DNA from: Synchiropus splendidus
Lineage: Eukaryota; Chordata; Actinopteri; Syngnathiformes; Callionymidae
DNA: 64,000 nt
Direction: 5' to 3'
Assembly: GCF_027744825.2 (NCBI RefSeq)
Contig: NC_071349.1
Location: forward strand, 18,352,501 to 18,416,500
The notes beneath the pieces were generated by a model that was not told where the DNA came from, did not search any database, and worked only from the letters and a program-made list of their open reading frames with translations. A program made the position numbers and the translations under genes. Positions 46,501-59,260 of the stretch are shown here, piece by piece; position 1 is the first letter of the stretch; every line of letters begins with the position of its first letter.

Positions 46501-47951
46501 CTTCAGGGCTCACAGTCTTCCACAGAGGCGACCTGCCGGCGTCAACATCCGCATGTTACATACGTGTCAGAAAGAGCAGAGAGAAGGAGCTGAAGAAGCA
46601 GTTTCTACCTGTCGCTCCAGTCTCCGTTCCACTCCACTCTGCCCCAGGGGTTCCACAGACGAACCAGCCTCACTGGTTTCCCACAACTCACCACCTGACT
46701 CAAGCACAGGACGCTGTCAACTCGCTTCTCGCTCACCACGTGTCGCTGTCTTACCTGCTTGACCCCAGTGACGGTGTAGGCGTGACACAGCACCACTCCG
46801 TTCGGCAGAACCGTGTTCTCAAAGGTGTCCTTTGATCAGATCAAGGTCATGAGTGGCAGCGCTCCAGTGGTCTGCAGGACTCACCTACCCCCTGCGGTGT
46901 CCCACAGCCCATCAGAGTCACGCTGTTTCCGGCTCTGCACATCAGCTCCCACATGTCGGCCGGTGGCTCTGACAGCGGGATGGACACGTGGACGCCGCCG
47001 GTGAAGTCCATCATGGCCTCCTCAGGACTCCCCATGTTCATGTCCATGTAGGAGCCACACACTCTGCAGGGGACAAGACGCTGTCGCTCAAGTCTCCCAC
47101 AATATTCCGCCTTCTCTTCCATACTTGGCGTATGCTTTCTCCAGCAGAGCGGGCCAGAACTCGTTCGGGTCGTTGGAGTGGACGAAGATGAGTCGTCCGT
47201 CGATTGTGGGGAGCTTGTCATCGATCACCACGTCGATCCAACTGCCAAATCTCCAAAACTGCAACACAGCGTCCGTCAGGTTCCTGAGATCCCTCCTCAC
47301 CACGAGCACTCACTCTGAAGTGGAACAGGCCGCAGTAGTCCTCGTCGAACTCCTGGTCCACGGGAACCACCTGCTTGAAGACTTGCTCCTGGAAGGTCAG
47401 GGCTCCGATGGAAGCCAGGAACCAGCAGTCCGCTGAGGAGGAACCACAGCAGCATCTCACGCTGACATCAAAGGCAGAGACGCTGCATTCAGGGCCACTT
47501 ACAAACTATTCCTTGTCCAAAGTCGAATCTGGACACGCCCTCGGAAATAAAGGCCGGGAAAGGAGCGATTTTCTGGGGAGGAGAGAAGACAGACCATCAA
47601 CCTTCATACACAAGAGTCTTCTATGATGACACGTTGCGCTGACGTCACTGTTGTCAAATGATGTGCAGACAGATGATGTCATGGCACATGATCAAAACAA
47701 AAGTGAAGCCTCACCGCGGGTCTCAGCCACTCCACTCTGGCCAGCTCCGCAGGGGACATCAGGCCTTGGCCGATGGAGGTCTTGTCCGGGGGGAACATGT
47801 CATCCACGAACCGCAGTCTTTGCATGAGACAGGCCTTCTTCAGGACCAGGTAGTCCTGGTTAGCGAACCTGTCGGGATTGGACCTGGTGCCTAGTCCCTC
47901 CTGTTTGTTTCGGGTTCTCATGATGTTCATGCACACACCGGGGGCCGACAT
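43569..47951 (-). CDS. Calpain copy 2: classical calpain with penta-EF-hand domain
   Basis: Coding exons 5' to 3': 47715-47951, 47503-47572, 47314-47432, 47125-47258, 46889-47063, 46755-46829, 46609-46694, 46458-46532, 45874-46034, 45580-45731, 45480-45491 (microexon, VAEE), 45196-45404, 45056-45104, 44914-44982, 44685-44742, 44559-44620, 44414-44482, 44274-44352, 43785-43901, 43667-43719, 43569-43595. The total is 2088 nt, 695 residues, starting [11 protein letters not shown] and ending WMCLSMYT. Protease core is at about 30-345 with Cys105 (DCWFLAS), His261 (CHAYT) and Asn285 (WNPWG); the C2-like domain is at about 350-510; penta-EF-hand is C-terminal. One EF loop, [12 protein letters not shown], is canonical; [12 protein letters not shown] is next. 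All phases agree, so the gene looks functional. The [10 protein letters not shown] linker and linkage to TPO suggest CAPN13/14-like, but this is weak. Confidence 0.88.
43750..43775. repeat. (AGG)n tract in a 65-bp calpain intron
   Basis: The intron between coding exons 19 and 20 is very short, and a GGA/AGG run fills its centre (TCC repeats in the transcript). Equivalent tracts of different length occur at about 50200-50228 in copy 3 and 60047-60067 in copy 4. Confidence 0.8.
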
Positions 47952-48082
47952 GGTGACGGTGGTTGGATCTAGAAGAAGAGAGATGACGAGCAGGTTCATC
48001 TTCTCCACCTAGACACTTGCAAGTCTAGAGCTCGGTCTGTGACTCAACTGACCGCAGGGCACAGCAGGTCTCAGTGAAACAA

Positions 48083-48168
48083 GGTGATGGAGGGAAGGAA
48101 GGAAGGGAGGAAGGATGGAAGGAAGGGAGGAAGGAAGGAAGGAAGGAAGAAAGGAAGGAAGGAAGGAA
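48083..48168. repeat. (GGAA)n microsatellite
   Basis: GGAAGGAA-type repeats with a few interruptions, inside the leader intron of calpain copy 2. Confidence 0.9.
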
Positions 48169-49035
48169 GGTGGAAACTCTCCGTCCTCCAGTGGCGATAT
48201 ATAATCTCCGTTTCATCCTTTGCACAAGAGCTACATGATCAATGCTTCTTCCACAGTCGCCACCTGGGTTTGGGAGTCTGTTGTTGTCATAATCTTTTGA
48301 GGGGGCTGCTCCCCCTAGTGGCTATATGGGTGAACAGCAACGGTCAGTGACAGTAACAATGTTTAAAAAGGATGGGTACAATTTAGTATGTAAAGGGACC
48401 ATAAATGGACCCTTAAGGTTCTATCCTAAAAGGCCGAGTCCTACAGGAGTCCTACAGAGTCACTACATTTTGGAAAAAAAAAGGGCCATCAGGGGCCCTC
48501 GGGCTGCTTAGAATACTGGGGTGACCACTGCTCCATGGCGCTCAAAGGTCCAGCATGTGAACACAACCAGGCTTCAGCCCAGACTTGTGCCTTTGTTTGT
48601 CACTGTTCCACAAGTTTCAACAACGAAATGTCATGACTCCCGTCCCCCAGCAGAGGTGGAGTTCATATCCCTCCGGCACAACAGGGGGCGCAAGGCTTCG
48701 CCTGAGGCAACTCCAGTCTGTATGCTGCCTGGTCAACATGTTTTAAAAAAAAAACTTTGCTCTTCTGTGTTACGGCAACTGAGACTCCCGTGTTCAGAAC
48801 ATTTTGTTTTGCGACCATACATTTACTTTGTTTAAAGACCAGCATCACGATCATGAGAAAACCAGGAAGAAGCTTGACCTTAGACCCCGACTGAGCTCCT
48901 GACTAACATGTAAACTTTGTTCACAGTGGCAGCAGTTTAAACAATGTGTCCTGAAGAGCGGCTTCATATATAAGGAGTCATGCAACTACAGAATTACAGA
49001 AAAGCAGCTGCTGAACCGAGAATGAAGCATCGTAC

Positions 49036-49110
49036 CTCAGCAGCTTGAGGAGAGCCGACGGACGGCAGCAGGTATCAACACGGGTTCCAACACCGGCAGC
49101 TATTCAAGTC
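49036..49110 (-). promoter_or_regulatory. Leader exon and degenerate TATA region of calpain copy 2
   Basis: On the - strand CTCAAGCTGCTGAG is followed by a GTACGATG donor (exon edge 49036). It aligns with the copy 3 leader, which has the same CTGCTGAG edge. Where copy 3 has TGTATAAATACC, copy 2 has GTGTTGATACC, so the TATA box appears lost. A shared GGGGAGGGGC box follows upstream. Confidence 0.5.
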
Positions 49111-50029
49111 GATGTGTTGCCCATATATTACTGCAGTATGTACACGCAGAGTGAGAGAGGAGGGGAGGGGCTTCCTGAGGTGGAGCGGCTGGGACCTGTT
49201 CCCCCAAGAAATCGCCTGAAAGTTCAGTGCAAACTTTGTCAGACGCTGTCAAGTATGGCAGCCAATGGAACATATATGTTTTGCTGTGACACTGGAAACA
49301 AAACAAATTAATACAATATTAGCAGACGAAAATAGGTTTGGAACAACATTTGCTTGATAACAAAAAATAAGAAATGGATAAATAGAAATATTTTCAAAAA
49401 TCTTCATGTCAAACGGTGAAAACAATTCTCATAGGAAAAATACGTGAGAAAAAGTATATATTTAAGTTTGATTAATATCATGAGGTGAATTTCCAAAGCA
49501 ATATATTTTTTTTCCTGGCTTGATATCAGTTGTATGACAATAGAGATGTAAAAAATAAAACAAAAGTTGTGTTGAAATTGAAAGTGACACGCTTTATTAC
49601 ACAGAAAAACACAACAATAAGCTGCTTCAAAGTTGTTGAAGAATATTTAAAGTGTTAGTAAGAAGCTCTATAGCAAACTGCATGAGAGAAAGAGGGGAAA
49701 CAACAAAAGTGTTGTTCAGAATCAAAGCTACATTTTAGAATAAAAGCACCAGATTTGATAATTAATGTGTTTGACTGACATAAACAGAGAGAAAAATATG
49801 AAAAGTATGAACCAAGTGAACATTCAGAAACATAACTTGAAATGAAAAGATAAAGTCAGAGATGTTTGTGAACAGAAAAGAAAAATATGGAAACAAAAGA
49901 GAGAAAATAAGAATGACAAATGGAAACGCTGCTGCAGTTCAGTTGGTATAGTTGAGCCTGAACTAAAGCAGGAACACAGGTAGATGATGGTGTGTGGGGT
50001 GTGGCCTGGTCCAGCCAGGTCAGGTGTAC

Positions 50030-53000
50030 ATGGAGAGGCACATCCACTGGGAAGAGAAGGGACGGATGTTAGTCACAGTCCAGGAAGCTGGAGGGATGAA
50101 TCCACTTGACCTCTGACCTCCGACTGGCTCAGCTCCATGGACATGCCGTCAGACAAGTGTTTGTAGACTTCTGCCACAGACAGAGACACGTGTCATGATG
50201 CGGAGGAGGAGGAGGAGGAGGAGGAGGATGAAGCTTACTGAACATGCAGTCCAGGCGGATGATCAGACCGATGAAGCTCTCCAGGGTCATGTGACCAGAG
50301 GCGGCGCCGTAACGCAGCGCCAACAGGTTCAGCATGCTGTCACTCACCGTCATTCCTGAAACCAGCGGCAGAGGAACACGTGCCACACATGAGGTCCACA
50401 ACTCCAGAGCCAACACAAACAGGACACACACTCACACACAGAGTCACACGGTCCAATGCAGAAGATACGGTGGCTGAGAGGAGCAAAAAAGCAAGCAAGA
50501 AGACCACACTCAACAAACACGCACTTAACAAAAACACACTTTTCACACCAACGTCAGATGCAGATGCAAGACACACAACCAAAACATACTCCAAACACAC
50601 ACAACTAGAAAGACACCATGTTAAAAAATACATTTGACATGATTCGATGGATTAAAATAGGGGCTGTTTGGATTGATGTAGTTTCGATTGTCACACAGCA
50701 GAGGGCGGCGCATTGTATCATTCTGTGGACGAGTCCCACTGAGCACTTCCGGGTCTACAGGTAGTTCACAGACGTCTAGCCTAACATGGACCCAGCACTG
50801 GTCTAAAAATGAAAGGCTTTTTTATCTGTCTAGGTTTAGACTGGCTGTCTACTAGTCTGCTCATTGCTCATTGACTGTTTTAATGCATCATTTATACAAC
50901 TCAGAGTTGTTTTTATTCAATATTTAATCATGAATGGATTGAGTTCTGCGGTCTAGATTTATAGACTGAACTTTGGTCTAAACTTAGACTAGGCGTCTCA
51001 CAGCCGACTATGGCTCTGCGGGTTGTTTGTCTACGTTCATCTGAATATTTTCATGACCTTGTGCTGTGAATCACAAGTGAATGTTTGTCACCTGACTCCA
51101 TGATGGCGTTCCTCAACTCTCGCAGCGACAACGTTCCAGTTTGAGAAACGTCGGTTCGGAAGAAAACCTCCTGTCAACAGCAACAAAACATGACCAACCT
51201 GGACAGTGAAAGCAGAACCTTCCATCTCCACCTTGTAGGTTTTCAACTTCCTCCACAGGCGAGCAAACTCTTTGAAGTCCAGCGTTCCATTGATGGAGGT
51301 CTGCGTGGGTGAGAGTCAAGGAGCGTGTTGGAGGCTCCACGTGAAGAAGGAAGAAGCATGAACAGTAGCAGGATACGTCCATTAGCGCCACCAAGCTGCG
51401 ACAGGCCTCGATGCTGAAACCTCCACTCTCCTTGTTTCCTGTGGAGAAAAGTGCTTGAAATGTTGCAGCAGCAGAAGAAAACCAAGTAGCTATGAATGAA
51501 GCACCTGTGAGGAAGGTTTCGTTGAGAAGGTTCTGGAGCTGCTCAGCGTCCAGTTCTTCATACTGAGGACACACACACAGCAGTTTGGTTACACGTCAGA
51601 CGCGTATGATCTTCAGCCTGTCACTGTCGCGGCCCCCACTGAGCCATGACTCTGAACTCTCACTGAATTTACAGACGTATATTAAAGCTGCAGTCTTACC
51701 TTGTTGCAGTACTGTTCGAAAACATTTTGCCCGAGTTCCTCGACGTGTCCGTTCATGCCGTTGTTGAGCTGGAAGGTGAATGAGAAAACGTTGGAAACCT
51801 GTATCTGTACCTGAATGACAGGACGCCTGGATGGATTTTTACTTTGATCTCGTGGGGCTCCCGGTGCCCGTGGTGGCTTCCAGAATTGTCACTGTTTAAA
51901 AAAAAAAACTGTCAATTTTGGGGAGTAGCAGCCATTTTTGTAGTCCTTGACTACGGATTAAACAAGCACTTTTAGGCAGCCATATTGTAAACTTTAGCGA
52001 AATATACTTAGGTAAACACAAACTTTTCTGTACAACTACAAACTTCACCTTACACGTATGTATGATTCGATTAGGAAAACAAAGACACAGTAGGGCCCTT
52101 TAGCACTTTTGTGATGATCCTTTCCCACCAACAGGGTCTGACATGCAAAACTATATCAGTGAGGGTTCATGACAGATGGAATATTCTATAACAGGACGCA
52201 GAGTGAAGGGGTTTAGTGATGATACAGCTGAACATCTCACTTGTCCGCAGGACTGTTGACCCCCAAAACACCTGCAACTGAAGCCCCATGGCCGACAGTG
52301 CTCCAAACTATTGTCAAAATAATAATAATAATAATAATAATAAAGGCTTGTGTTGGAGTCACGTACTATCCGTGCGTCTCCTCTCTGGAGTAGATGGTCA
52401 GGAGGAAGGAGGCCGTCTCGTTGGGGTTGTACGTGGTGGGGACGATCAGGTAGTCGCCGGGTCTCAGCCTGAAGAACTTCATCACCTCGCGACCGTTCAT
52501 GTACGGAGAGGTCTGGACGACCGGCGCGTGACTTTTGAAGAAGGACTGCGGGAACTTCCCTGAGGTGTTTCTGTACTGTGGAATCAGGGAATCACTGGTC
52601 AGAGCCAGGAGAGGCGCTTAAAATGGAGGGAAGTGAAACGGCTCACTGACTTCTTCAGCCACCTTGAGGGACGCAGGGATTCAGGAGACAAAAGAGGAAG
52701 GTTTGAGTTGTTTCACAGTCTGAAACACGGCTGTAAAGTCCAGCTCTCACCGCGTAGATGCAGAATCCGATATGAAGCGGTTTCACCAGACGCCGGTGCC
52801 TCTTGTCCGGACGCTGCATCAGATACACCAGCATGTTCTTGCTGACGTCCTCCTCCGAACCTTCCACCGTGATGCGGAACTGGGGGTTCGTCCAGAACGT
52901 GTCTGAATGGTTAGAAGACAATGTGAATGGATACCAGTGCAAAGCTGAAACACAAGACCAGGTTGGATATCAGAAAATGGTAAATGCTAAACATACAGGT

Positions 53001-55318
53001 AGAATTTGGAATAAAAATGATATTACAACGATGGTGAACAAAGTCCCGTCACAAGTCTGGAGTCCAGTGTCACCTCTGTAATTGAGGCATCCGCCTGCCG
53101 TCGTGCCTGCGACCCATCTGCCGTCGTAGGAGGACGTCTTCCAGTGGCTGTCGGAGTCTGCGTCGAGGAAGTCGGGACAGAGGCCACAGATGTCCAGGTC
53201 GATGAAAGACTTGCAGAAATCTTCCAGCGTCATCCTGGAGAACAGAGGCGTGAGGAGCGAAGGGTCATTTTGAGAATGAAAGACTTAACTGCGGCGATGA
53301 TGGAGTTTCTGAACGAATCGATGTCTTGTTGTGAATGGAGCTAATAATTTTTTTTAAATCCTAATTTTACATGATACGATGAGGAATTATTTGTGTCAAT
53401 AAAAAAGAAAACAAACACACAACTGACTACTATAATAACTATAATAAAAACTAAACTAAGTTAAAAAAAAAAGAATCTTTAGAAATTGGCTGAAGAAAAG
53501 TAAAAGCCAAAAACAAATACTTGTTGAAATACCTAAAAAAAAATGCATAAATAAAGATAAATAAATATGAGGGGGTAAAGTACTTGCACATGAATTCATT
53601 TCAGAAAAAATCGCTATGATTATTCATTTATGAAGACGTCCCTTCATCCAACTCTATTTCTTATCTTTCGTTTGCATTCAAGGTCATATGCAGGTTGCTT
53701 TTTCACTTTTCCCTCTATTTTAGCGAGAGGAATGTTGTTCTCCAGCCCCGGGGCTTTGAAGGCTGCTCATTCAGTCTGCATGTGGACCTGAGTTATGCAG
53801 GTCACCCTTGACCTGTCCGCCTTCTCACCAGAATTCTCCATCCTCAGCGACTTTCAGACAAAGTTCCTGAACTTCAGGGCTCACAGTCTTCCACAGAGGC
53901 GACCTGCCGGCGCCAACATCCGTTACATACGTGTCAGAAAGAGCAGAGAGAAGGAGCTGAAGAAGCAGTTCCTACCTGTCACTCCAGTCTCCGTTCCACT
54001 CCACTCTGCCCCAGGGGTTCCACAGACGAACCAGCCTCACTGGTTTCCCACAACTCACCACCTGACTCAAGCACAGGACGCTGTCAACTCGCTTCTCGCT
54101 CACCACATGTCGCTGTCCTACCTGCTTGACCCCGGTGACGGTGTAGGCGTGACACAGCACCACTCCGTTCGGCAGAACCGTGTTCTCAAAGGTGTCCTTT
54201 GATCAGATCAAGGTCATGAGTGGCAGCGCTCCAGCGGTCTGCAGGACTCACCTACCCCCTGCGGTGTCCCACAGCCCATCAGAGTCACGCTGTTTCCGGC
54301 TCTGCACATCAGCTCCCACATGTCGGCCGGTGGCTCTGACAGCGGGATGGACACGTGGACGCCGCCGGTGAAGTCCATCATGGCCTCCTCAGGACTCCCC
54401 ATGTTCATGTCCATGTAGGAGCCACACACTCTGCAGGGGACAAGACGCTGTCGCTCAAGTCTCCCACAATATTCCGCCTTCTCTTCCATACTTGGCGTAT
54501 GCTTTCTCCAGCAGAGCGGGCCAGAACTCGTTCGGGTCGTTGGAGTGGACGAAGATGAGTCGTCCGTCGATTGTGGGGAGCTTGTCGTCGATCACCACGT
54601 CGATCCAACTGCCAAATCTCCAAAACTGCAGCACAGCGTCCGTCAGGTTCCTGAGATCCCTCCTCACCACGAGCACTCACTCTGAAGTGGAACAGGCCGC
54701 AGTAGTCCTCGTCGAACTCCTGGTCCACGGGAACCACCTGCTTGAAGACTTGCTCCTGGAAGGTCAGGGCTCCGATGGAAGCCAGGAACCAGCAGTCCGC
54801 TGAGGAGGAACCACAGCAGCATCTCACGCTGACATCAAAGGCAGAGACGCTGCATTCAGGGCCACTTACAAACTATTCCTTGTCCAAAGTCGAATCTGGA
54901 CACGCCGTCGGAAATAAAGGCCGGGAAAGGAGCGATTTTCTGGGGAGGAGAGGAGACAGAGCATCAACCTTCATACACAAGAGTCTGCTATGATGACACG
55001 TTGCGCTGACGTCACTGTTGTCAAATGATGTGCAGACCGATGATGTCATGGCACATGATCAAAACAAAAGTGAAGCCTCACCGCGGGTCTCAGCCACTCC
55101 ACTCTGGCCAGCTCCGCAGGGGACATCAGGCCTTGGCCGATGGAGGTCTTGTCCGGGGGGAACATGTCATCCACGAACCTCAGTCTTTGCATGAGACAGG
55201 CCTTCTTCAGGACCAGGTAGTCCTGGTTAGCGAACCTGTCGGGATTGGACCTGGTGCCTAGTCCCTCCTGTTTGTTTCGGGTTCTCATGATGTTCATGCA
55301 CACACCGGGGGCCGACAT
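50030..55318 (-). CDS. Calpain copy 3: close paralogue of copy 2
   Basis: Coding exons 5' to 3': 55082-55318, 54870-54939, 54681-54799, 54492-54625, 54256-54430, 54122-54196, 53976-54061, 53829-53903, 53074-53234, 52751-52902, 52651-52662 (microexon), 52367-52575, 51843-51891, 51700-51768, 51505-51562, 51377-51438, 51232-51300, 51092-51170, 50239-50355, 50118-50170, 50030-50056. Every exon has the same length as in copy 2, giving 695 residues with no break. Catalytic Cys105, His261 and Asn285 are all present. Most divergence is in the linker ahead of the EF-hands (exons 13-14: [30 protein letters not shown]). Exons 1-8 and 10-12 are almost identical to copy 2, introns included, which suggests recent duplication or conversion. 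A leader exon and TATA box lie upstream at about 56.3 kb. Confidence 0.88.
52317..52343. repeat. (AAT)n microsatellite
   Basis: An AATAATAAT run at the 5' side of coding exon 12 of calpain copy 3, in the intron that has no counterpart in copies 2 and 4. Confidence 0.85.
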
Positions 55319-56289
55319 GGTGACGGTGGTTGGATCTAGAAGAAGAGAGATGACTAGCACAAACCTCGAGGGCTGGAGTCAATAGCAGGCTGCTGTTTGC
55401 TCAGTGCACGTGGCTGATTATCATGAAGGTGCTTAAGAAGTGACACCTGAGAACATCGCACACGACTGCTTTGGCTTCATTAAGAACTATAGCTTTTAGC
55501 AGCGATAATTGCTCGGACGAATATCAGAATGGTTGAGCAAACAAAACCAAAAAGTTGGCCACCGTCAAAAAGACGTCATTACATCTCACGCAATGGGAAA
55601 TGAAGGATGTTATGGATCGGATGGGTTCTTGAGAAAACATCTGAAACCCGGTCCAGTCGCTTCGATCCAGGCCGATACCGATATCGATCCCTCGTGGGGA
55701 TGTTCGGAGCTGCCATACGCTCACCATCTTAGTCGTAGTTTTTTGAGTAGTCGTCTTCTCTTCTGCTTTCTAGTAGTAAGATAACAATGATAAAGGGCCA
55801 TTTCCTGCATTTTTATTCTATAAATGGCAATAAATCACTTTGTTTTGTTTTCATGCTCTGATCTGGTGCTTTTTGTGAGTGATTTTCGGTCCAATGGGTT
55901 AGAGTGTGTCGACTGCACATTCATATCGCTGAGATGATGCTGAAGAAATGACCCCAAACACGGACGAGTTTTAGAGCTTAGAAACAAAAGTACCAAAGAA
56001 ACCGCTGGAGCAGCAAGAGTTCAGGTTTGGTCTTAGGTTACTGTGTCTCAAAGACACTTGACAAGTAACTTGAAATCTACTTTTACATGTCAAGTCATGG
56101 GTAAAGTAAGTTACTGAGTTACTTTTTCGGGAGTAGTCAGTAGTTAGTAGTGGGATGACTTTTTCAAAGTAGCTGTGGCCATGAACCATGAACCATTCAG
56201 TCATGATTCTGCTGTGTTGAACAAACATCTCTTTGTTGTCAGTTGCACAAGTTTAAATAATGTTATTCAATATGAAAGAGGCAGCTTAC

Positions 56290-56343
56290 CTCAGCAGCTT
56301 GAGAGGACCAGACTGACGGCGGCGGCTCTGGCTGGTATTTATA
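56290..56343 (-). promoter_or_regulatory. Leader exon and TATA box of calpain copy 3
   Basis: TATAAATA on the - strand at 56336-56343 lies about 30 bp before a short non-coding leader exon (about 56308 down to 56290), which ends CTGCTGAG with a GTAAGC donor. The intron then runs to the acceptor at 55335, 16 bases before the ATG. A GGGGAGGGGC box (about 56445) lies upstream. Confidence 0.6.
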
Positions 56344-58554
56344 CAGGTGTAAACGCTGCCAGCTATTCCAGTGGATCTGTTGCCCTTTCCTCCCGCACGC
56401 CATGCAGTGGCCTGCAGTACTGAACATTGTGCAGGGAGAGAGGAGGGGAGGGGCTTCTCTTGAAGGTCGAGCAGCTGTGACTTGTTCGTCTCAAGTCATC
56501 GAGGAACAAAAGCACCTGAAAGTGTACAGTACTAGCCTGAGTTACAGCAAGCAACCCAGACGATGAGATCAATATATACGTCTTTTTTTCTCGTTGATAT
56601 TTACATATAAGTAGCTGAATATGAGTTAAGGAAAGGTAACAAAGCACTTATATTAGAGTAAAATAATGGACTTAAAGTTTCTATTTGACCGTCATTGGAG
56701 GACAGAAATTCCAATCGAATTTTTTAATGTTGTTGATGGTTGGTGACGGTGAAATACATTTTTCCATTTTATTCATTTACTTATATTTTTCATGCTTTAA
56801 AAAAAGGTTCCTGGACAAAACGGCGTCCAGGTCAGATCATATGTGACCTGTATGTGGTGACATCCGCGTGAAAGGTCACATGGCTCCATCAGCTCTCCGA
56901 CAATAAACAAGATGACTGTTTACTGACTACATGTTGAATTGTGTTGATTCCATTTCATCGTCTTGTCGCTGTCGAATTATTATGATCTACTGCCAAGAGT
57001 GTAAAAATGACTGCGCTCTATATATCTGTGCAGAAAAATGTGTTTGATATTTTGAATATTTTGCATTGCTCTTCGATTGGAATAGATTCATTGTCAAAAA
57101 CTACTGTGAAGATTCAGTGTTTTGGTACATAGTATGTCATTGTGAACAGTATTTGTTTTAAAGAACTGCATTTTTATTTATTTATTTATTTATTTATTTT
57201 TTTTAATATCTTAAAAAGTCAACAATTTCAACCATTAAAATAACAAGTAACAATGAAAATTGCTCTTTTTCTGATTGAACAAAATGACCACAAAAACTCA
57301 CATGGATAATTTCAATGCAAAAAAAATAGATTTTAAAAATGAGCATTAAATACGTAATCGGAAGGTTATTTTAAACGTACCAATGTATTCAATGTCAAAT
57401 TTCTATGGAGTCCTTGACTAGGAGATGTTTTTTTTGATGTCAGAAAATTCACATGAAAATACATAGGAGGCGAAACTCTGTCTGATGCAACACATATTCG
57501 TGGGAAACGTCTTCAAATCTCCTGTGCAAACAGCACGACGGTGGCGTGAGCCGACGTCCCAGCAACCTTCGCCCAGCCAGCGCGCTGCAGCAGGAGGCTG
57601 AAACCAGTCCTGTCACGGCCGCAGGACATGAGTCAGATTTGCATACAAGCACCGTACATGCATGTAACGTGAAGCTGTCCCATGATCAAACACGCTTAAC
57701 CTTTCCATCCGCCCGTATGGATCTGACAGCAGCCTATAATCAACCCCTGAGCCTATAGAGAGACGGGACCAGGACGGATGAAGGCTTCAAAGAGCAGATT
57801 AGCTTCCTGTGTGCGTGTGTGTGTCGAGTCAGAGTCCCGTGAACCCTGTGAACCCGTCACTCATCTCCAAAATGAAATGTCTTGCCTCAAAGGCTTCTTC
57901 AGTTTTCTTGTTGGGCCCTTCTCGCTGGGGCCACCGGGGATGGAGGCATCAGGAGACATTCCAGTGCCAGAGTGAGGCTGTCACCTTTCCATTCAGACCA
58001 TATCCTTCTGCCAAGTAGGTTTCTATGATTTTGAATGACTTATTTTTACTGTGTTTATCCATGAGTAACATTGTTAATGGCACTCTTCCCTGACTCAAGT
58101 TACATTCTCCGGCCACTAGAGAGAAGCAGAGCGCTTGATGATGGATTCACAGGGCGCTACGCTACGTGTGGCCAGGTAAGCTAGCGTCGGCTGAATGAAG
58201 GAGGATTACTCAAGCAACGTTGTTTGTGTAGTGGATTAGTCCAAACAGGAGCGTTGTAACGGCAGATTATCTTTTCTTTTTTGCTTCGGTTGGAACTGGA
58301 AAGTGTTCCGGAGAAACAACCCGCTCTCACGCGAGTTGACGTACATGAGCAAGTTGGAGGATGGGTTGGTTCCGAGCCATGAGTTCCCTCCTCCACGTGC
58401 CTTTATCACATGGGATCAGCTTTGTTTGTTTTCTGCCACATTTTAAACCAAAAACTACATTTACGACCTAGTACTCGAAATCACGGAATCAGACAAAGAA
58501 CAACTTGTTATCTCATTGCAGTTTTCAAATATAAAAGTATAGATCCATCTTCTT

Positions 58555-59260
58555 TTTCTTCTTCTTCTTTGGGCTTCTCCCTTCAGTGGTGGCCACAGCG
58601 CATCACCTTCCTCCATCTCCCCCTGTCCTCTGCTTCCTCTTCTCTCAAACCTGCAAACCTCATGTCCTCCTTCACCACCTCCATCAATCTCCTCTGTGGC
58701 CTTCCTCTCCACCTTCTGCCTGGCAGTTCCAACATCTCAACATCTTCATCTACCAATGTACTGGCTCTCTCTCTCTCTCCTCTGTACATGTCCAAACCAT
58801 CTCCATCCAGCCTCTCTGACTTGGTCTCCTAAACACCTGAGCACATGTGCTGTCCCTCTGATCCTATCATCATCCTGCTCTCACTCCCAGAGAGAAGCTC
58901 AGCATCTTCATCTCTGCTACCTCCAGCTCTGCCTCCTGTCTTTTCCTCAGTGCCACTGTTTCCAAACCATACAACGTTGCTGGCCTCACCACCATTTTGG
59001 ACACTTTCCCTTTCATCCTCGCCGACACCCTTTTGTCACACATCACACCTGACACTTTTCTCCAATGATTCCATCCTGCCTGCACCTGCTTCTTCACCTC
59101 TTCCTCACACTCTCCATGGCCCTGGACAGTTGAGCCTCAGTACTTCAAACCCTCCACCTTCTTTATCTCAGCATCCTGTAACTTCACCTGTCCACTTGGC
59201 TCCCTCTCATTCACACACATGGATTCCGTCTTACTGCAGCTAACCTTCATTCCTAATACT
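58555..59260 (-). mobile_element. Truncated non-LTR retrotransposon (RTE/BovB-like) fragment
   Basis: Read on the - strand, broken frames include WRKVSGVMCDKRVSARMKGK, YGLETVALRKRQEAELEVAE and, further on, GRRWRGRPQRRLMEVVKEDM. These are typical of the C-terminal part of a fish LINE reverse-transcriptase polyprotein. A GAAGAAGAAG-type tail ends it near 58555. Frameshifts separate the pieces, so it is an inactive 3' fragment. The clade is judged by eye only. Confidence 0.7.

Larger units (their letters stand above)
47968..50029. other. Copy 2 leader intron, promoter and copy 3 3' flank
   Basis: The intron from the leader exon (donor at 49035/49034) to the acceptor at 47968 holds a (GGAA)n run (48083-48168) and a CCCCCTAGTGG CTCF-like word near 48310. 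From about 49100 to 50029 lies the AT-rich spacer and the 3' flank of copy 3. The TTTATT at about 49593 gives an AATAAA poly(A) signal on the - strand. No additional gene is seen. Confidence 0.5.

Noticed and set aside
58410..59243. Several + strand Ser/Pro/Leu-rich frames (140, 118 and 132 codons)
   Set aside because: They are antisense to a degraded LINE whose protein-like frames lie on the - strand.
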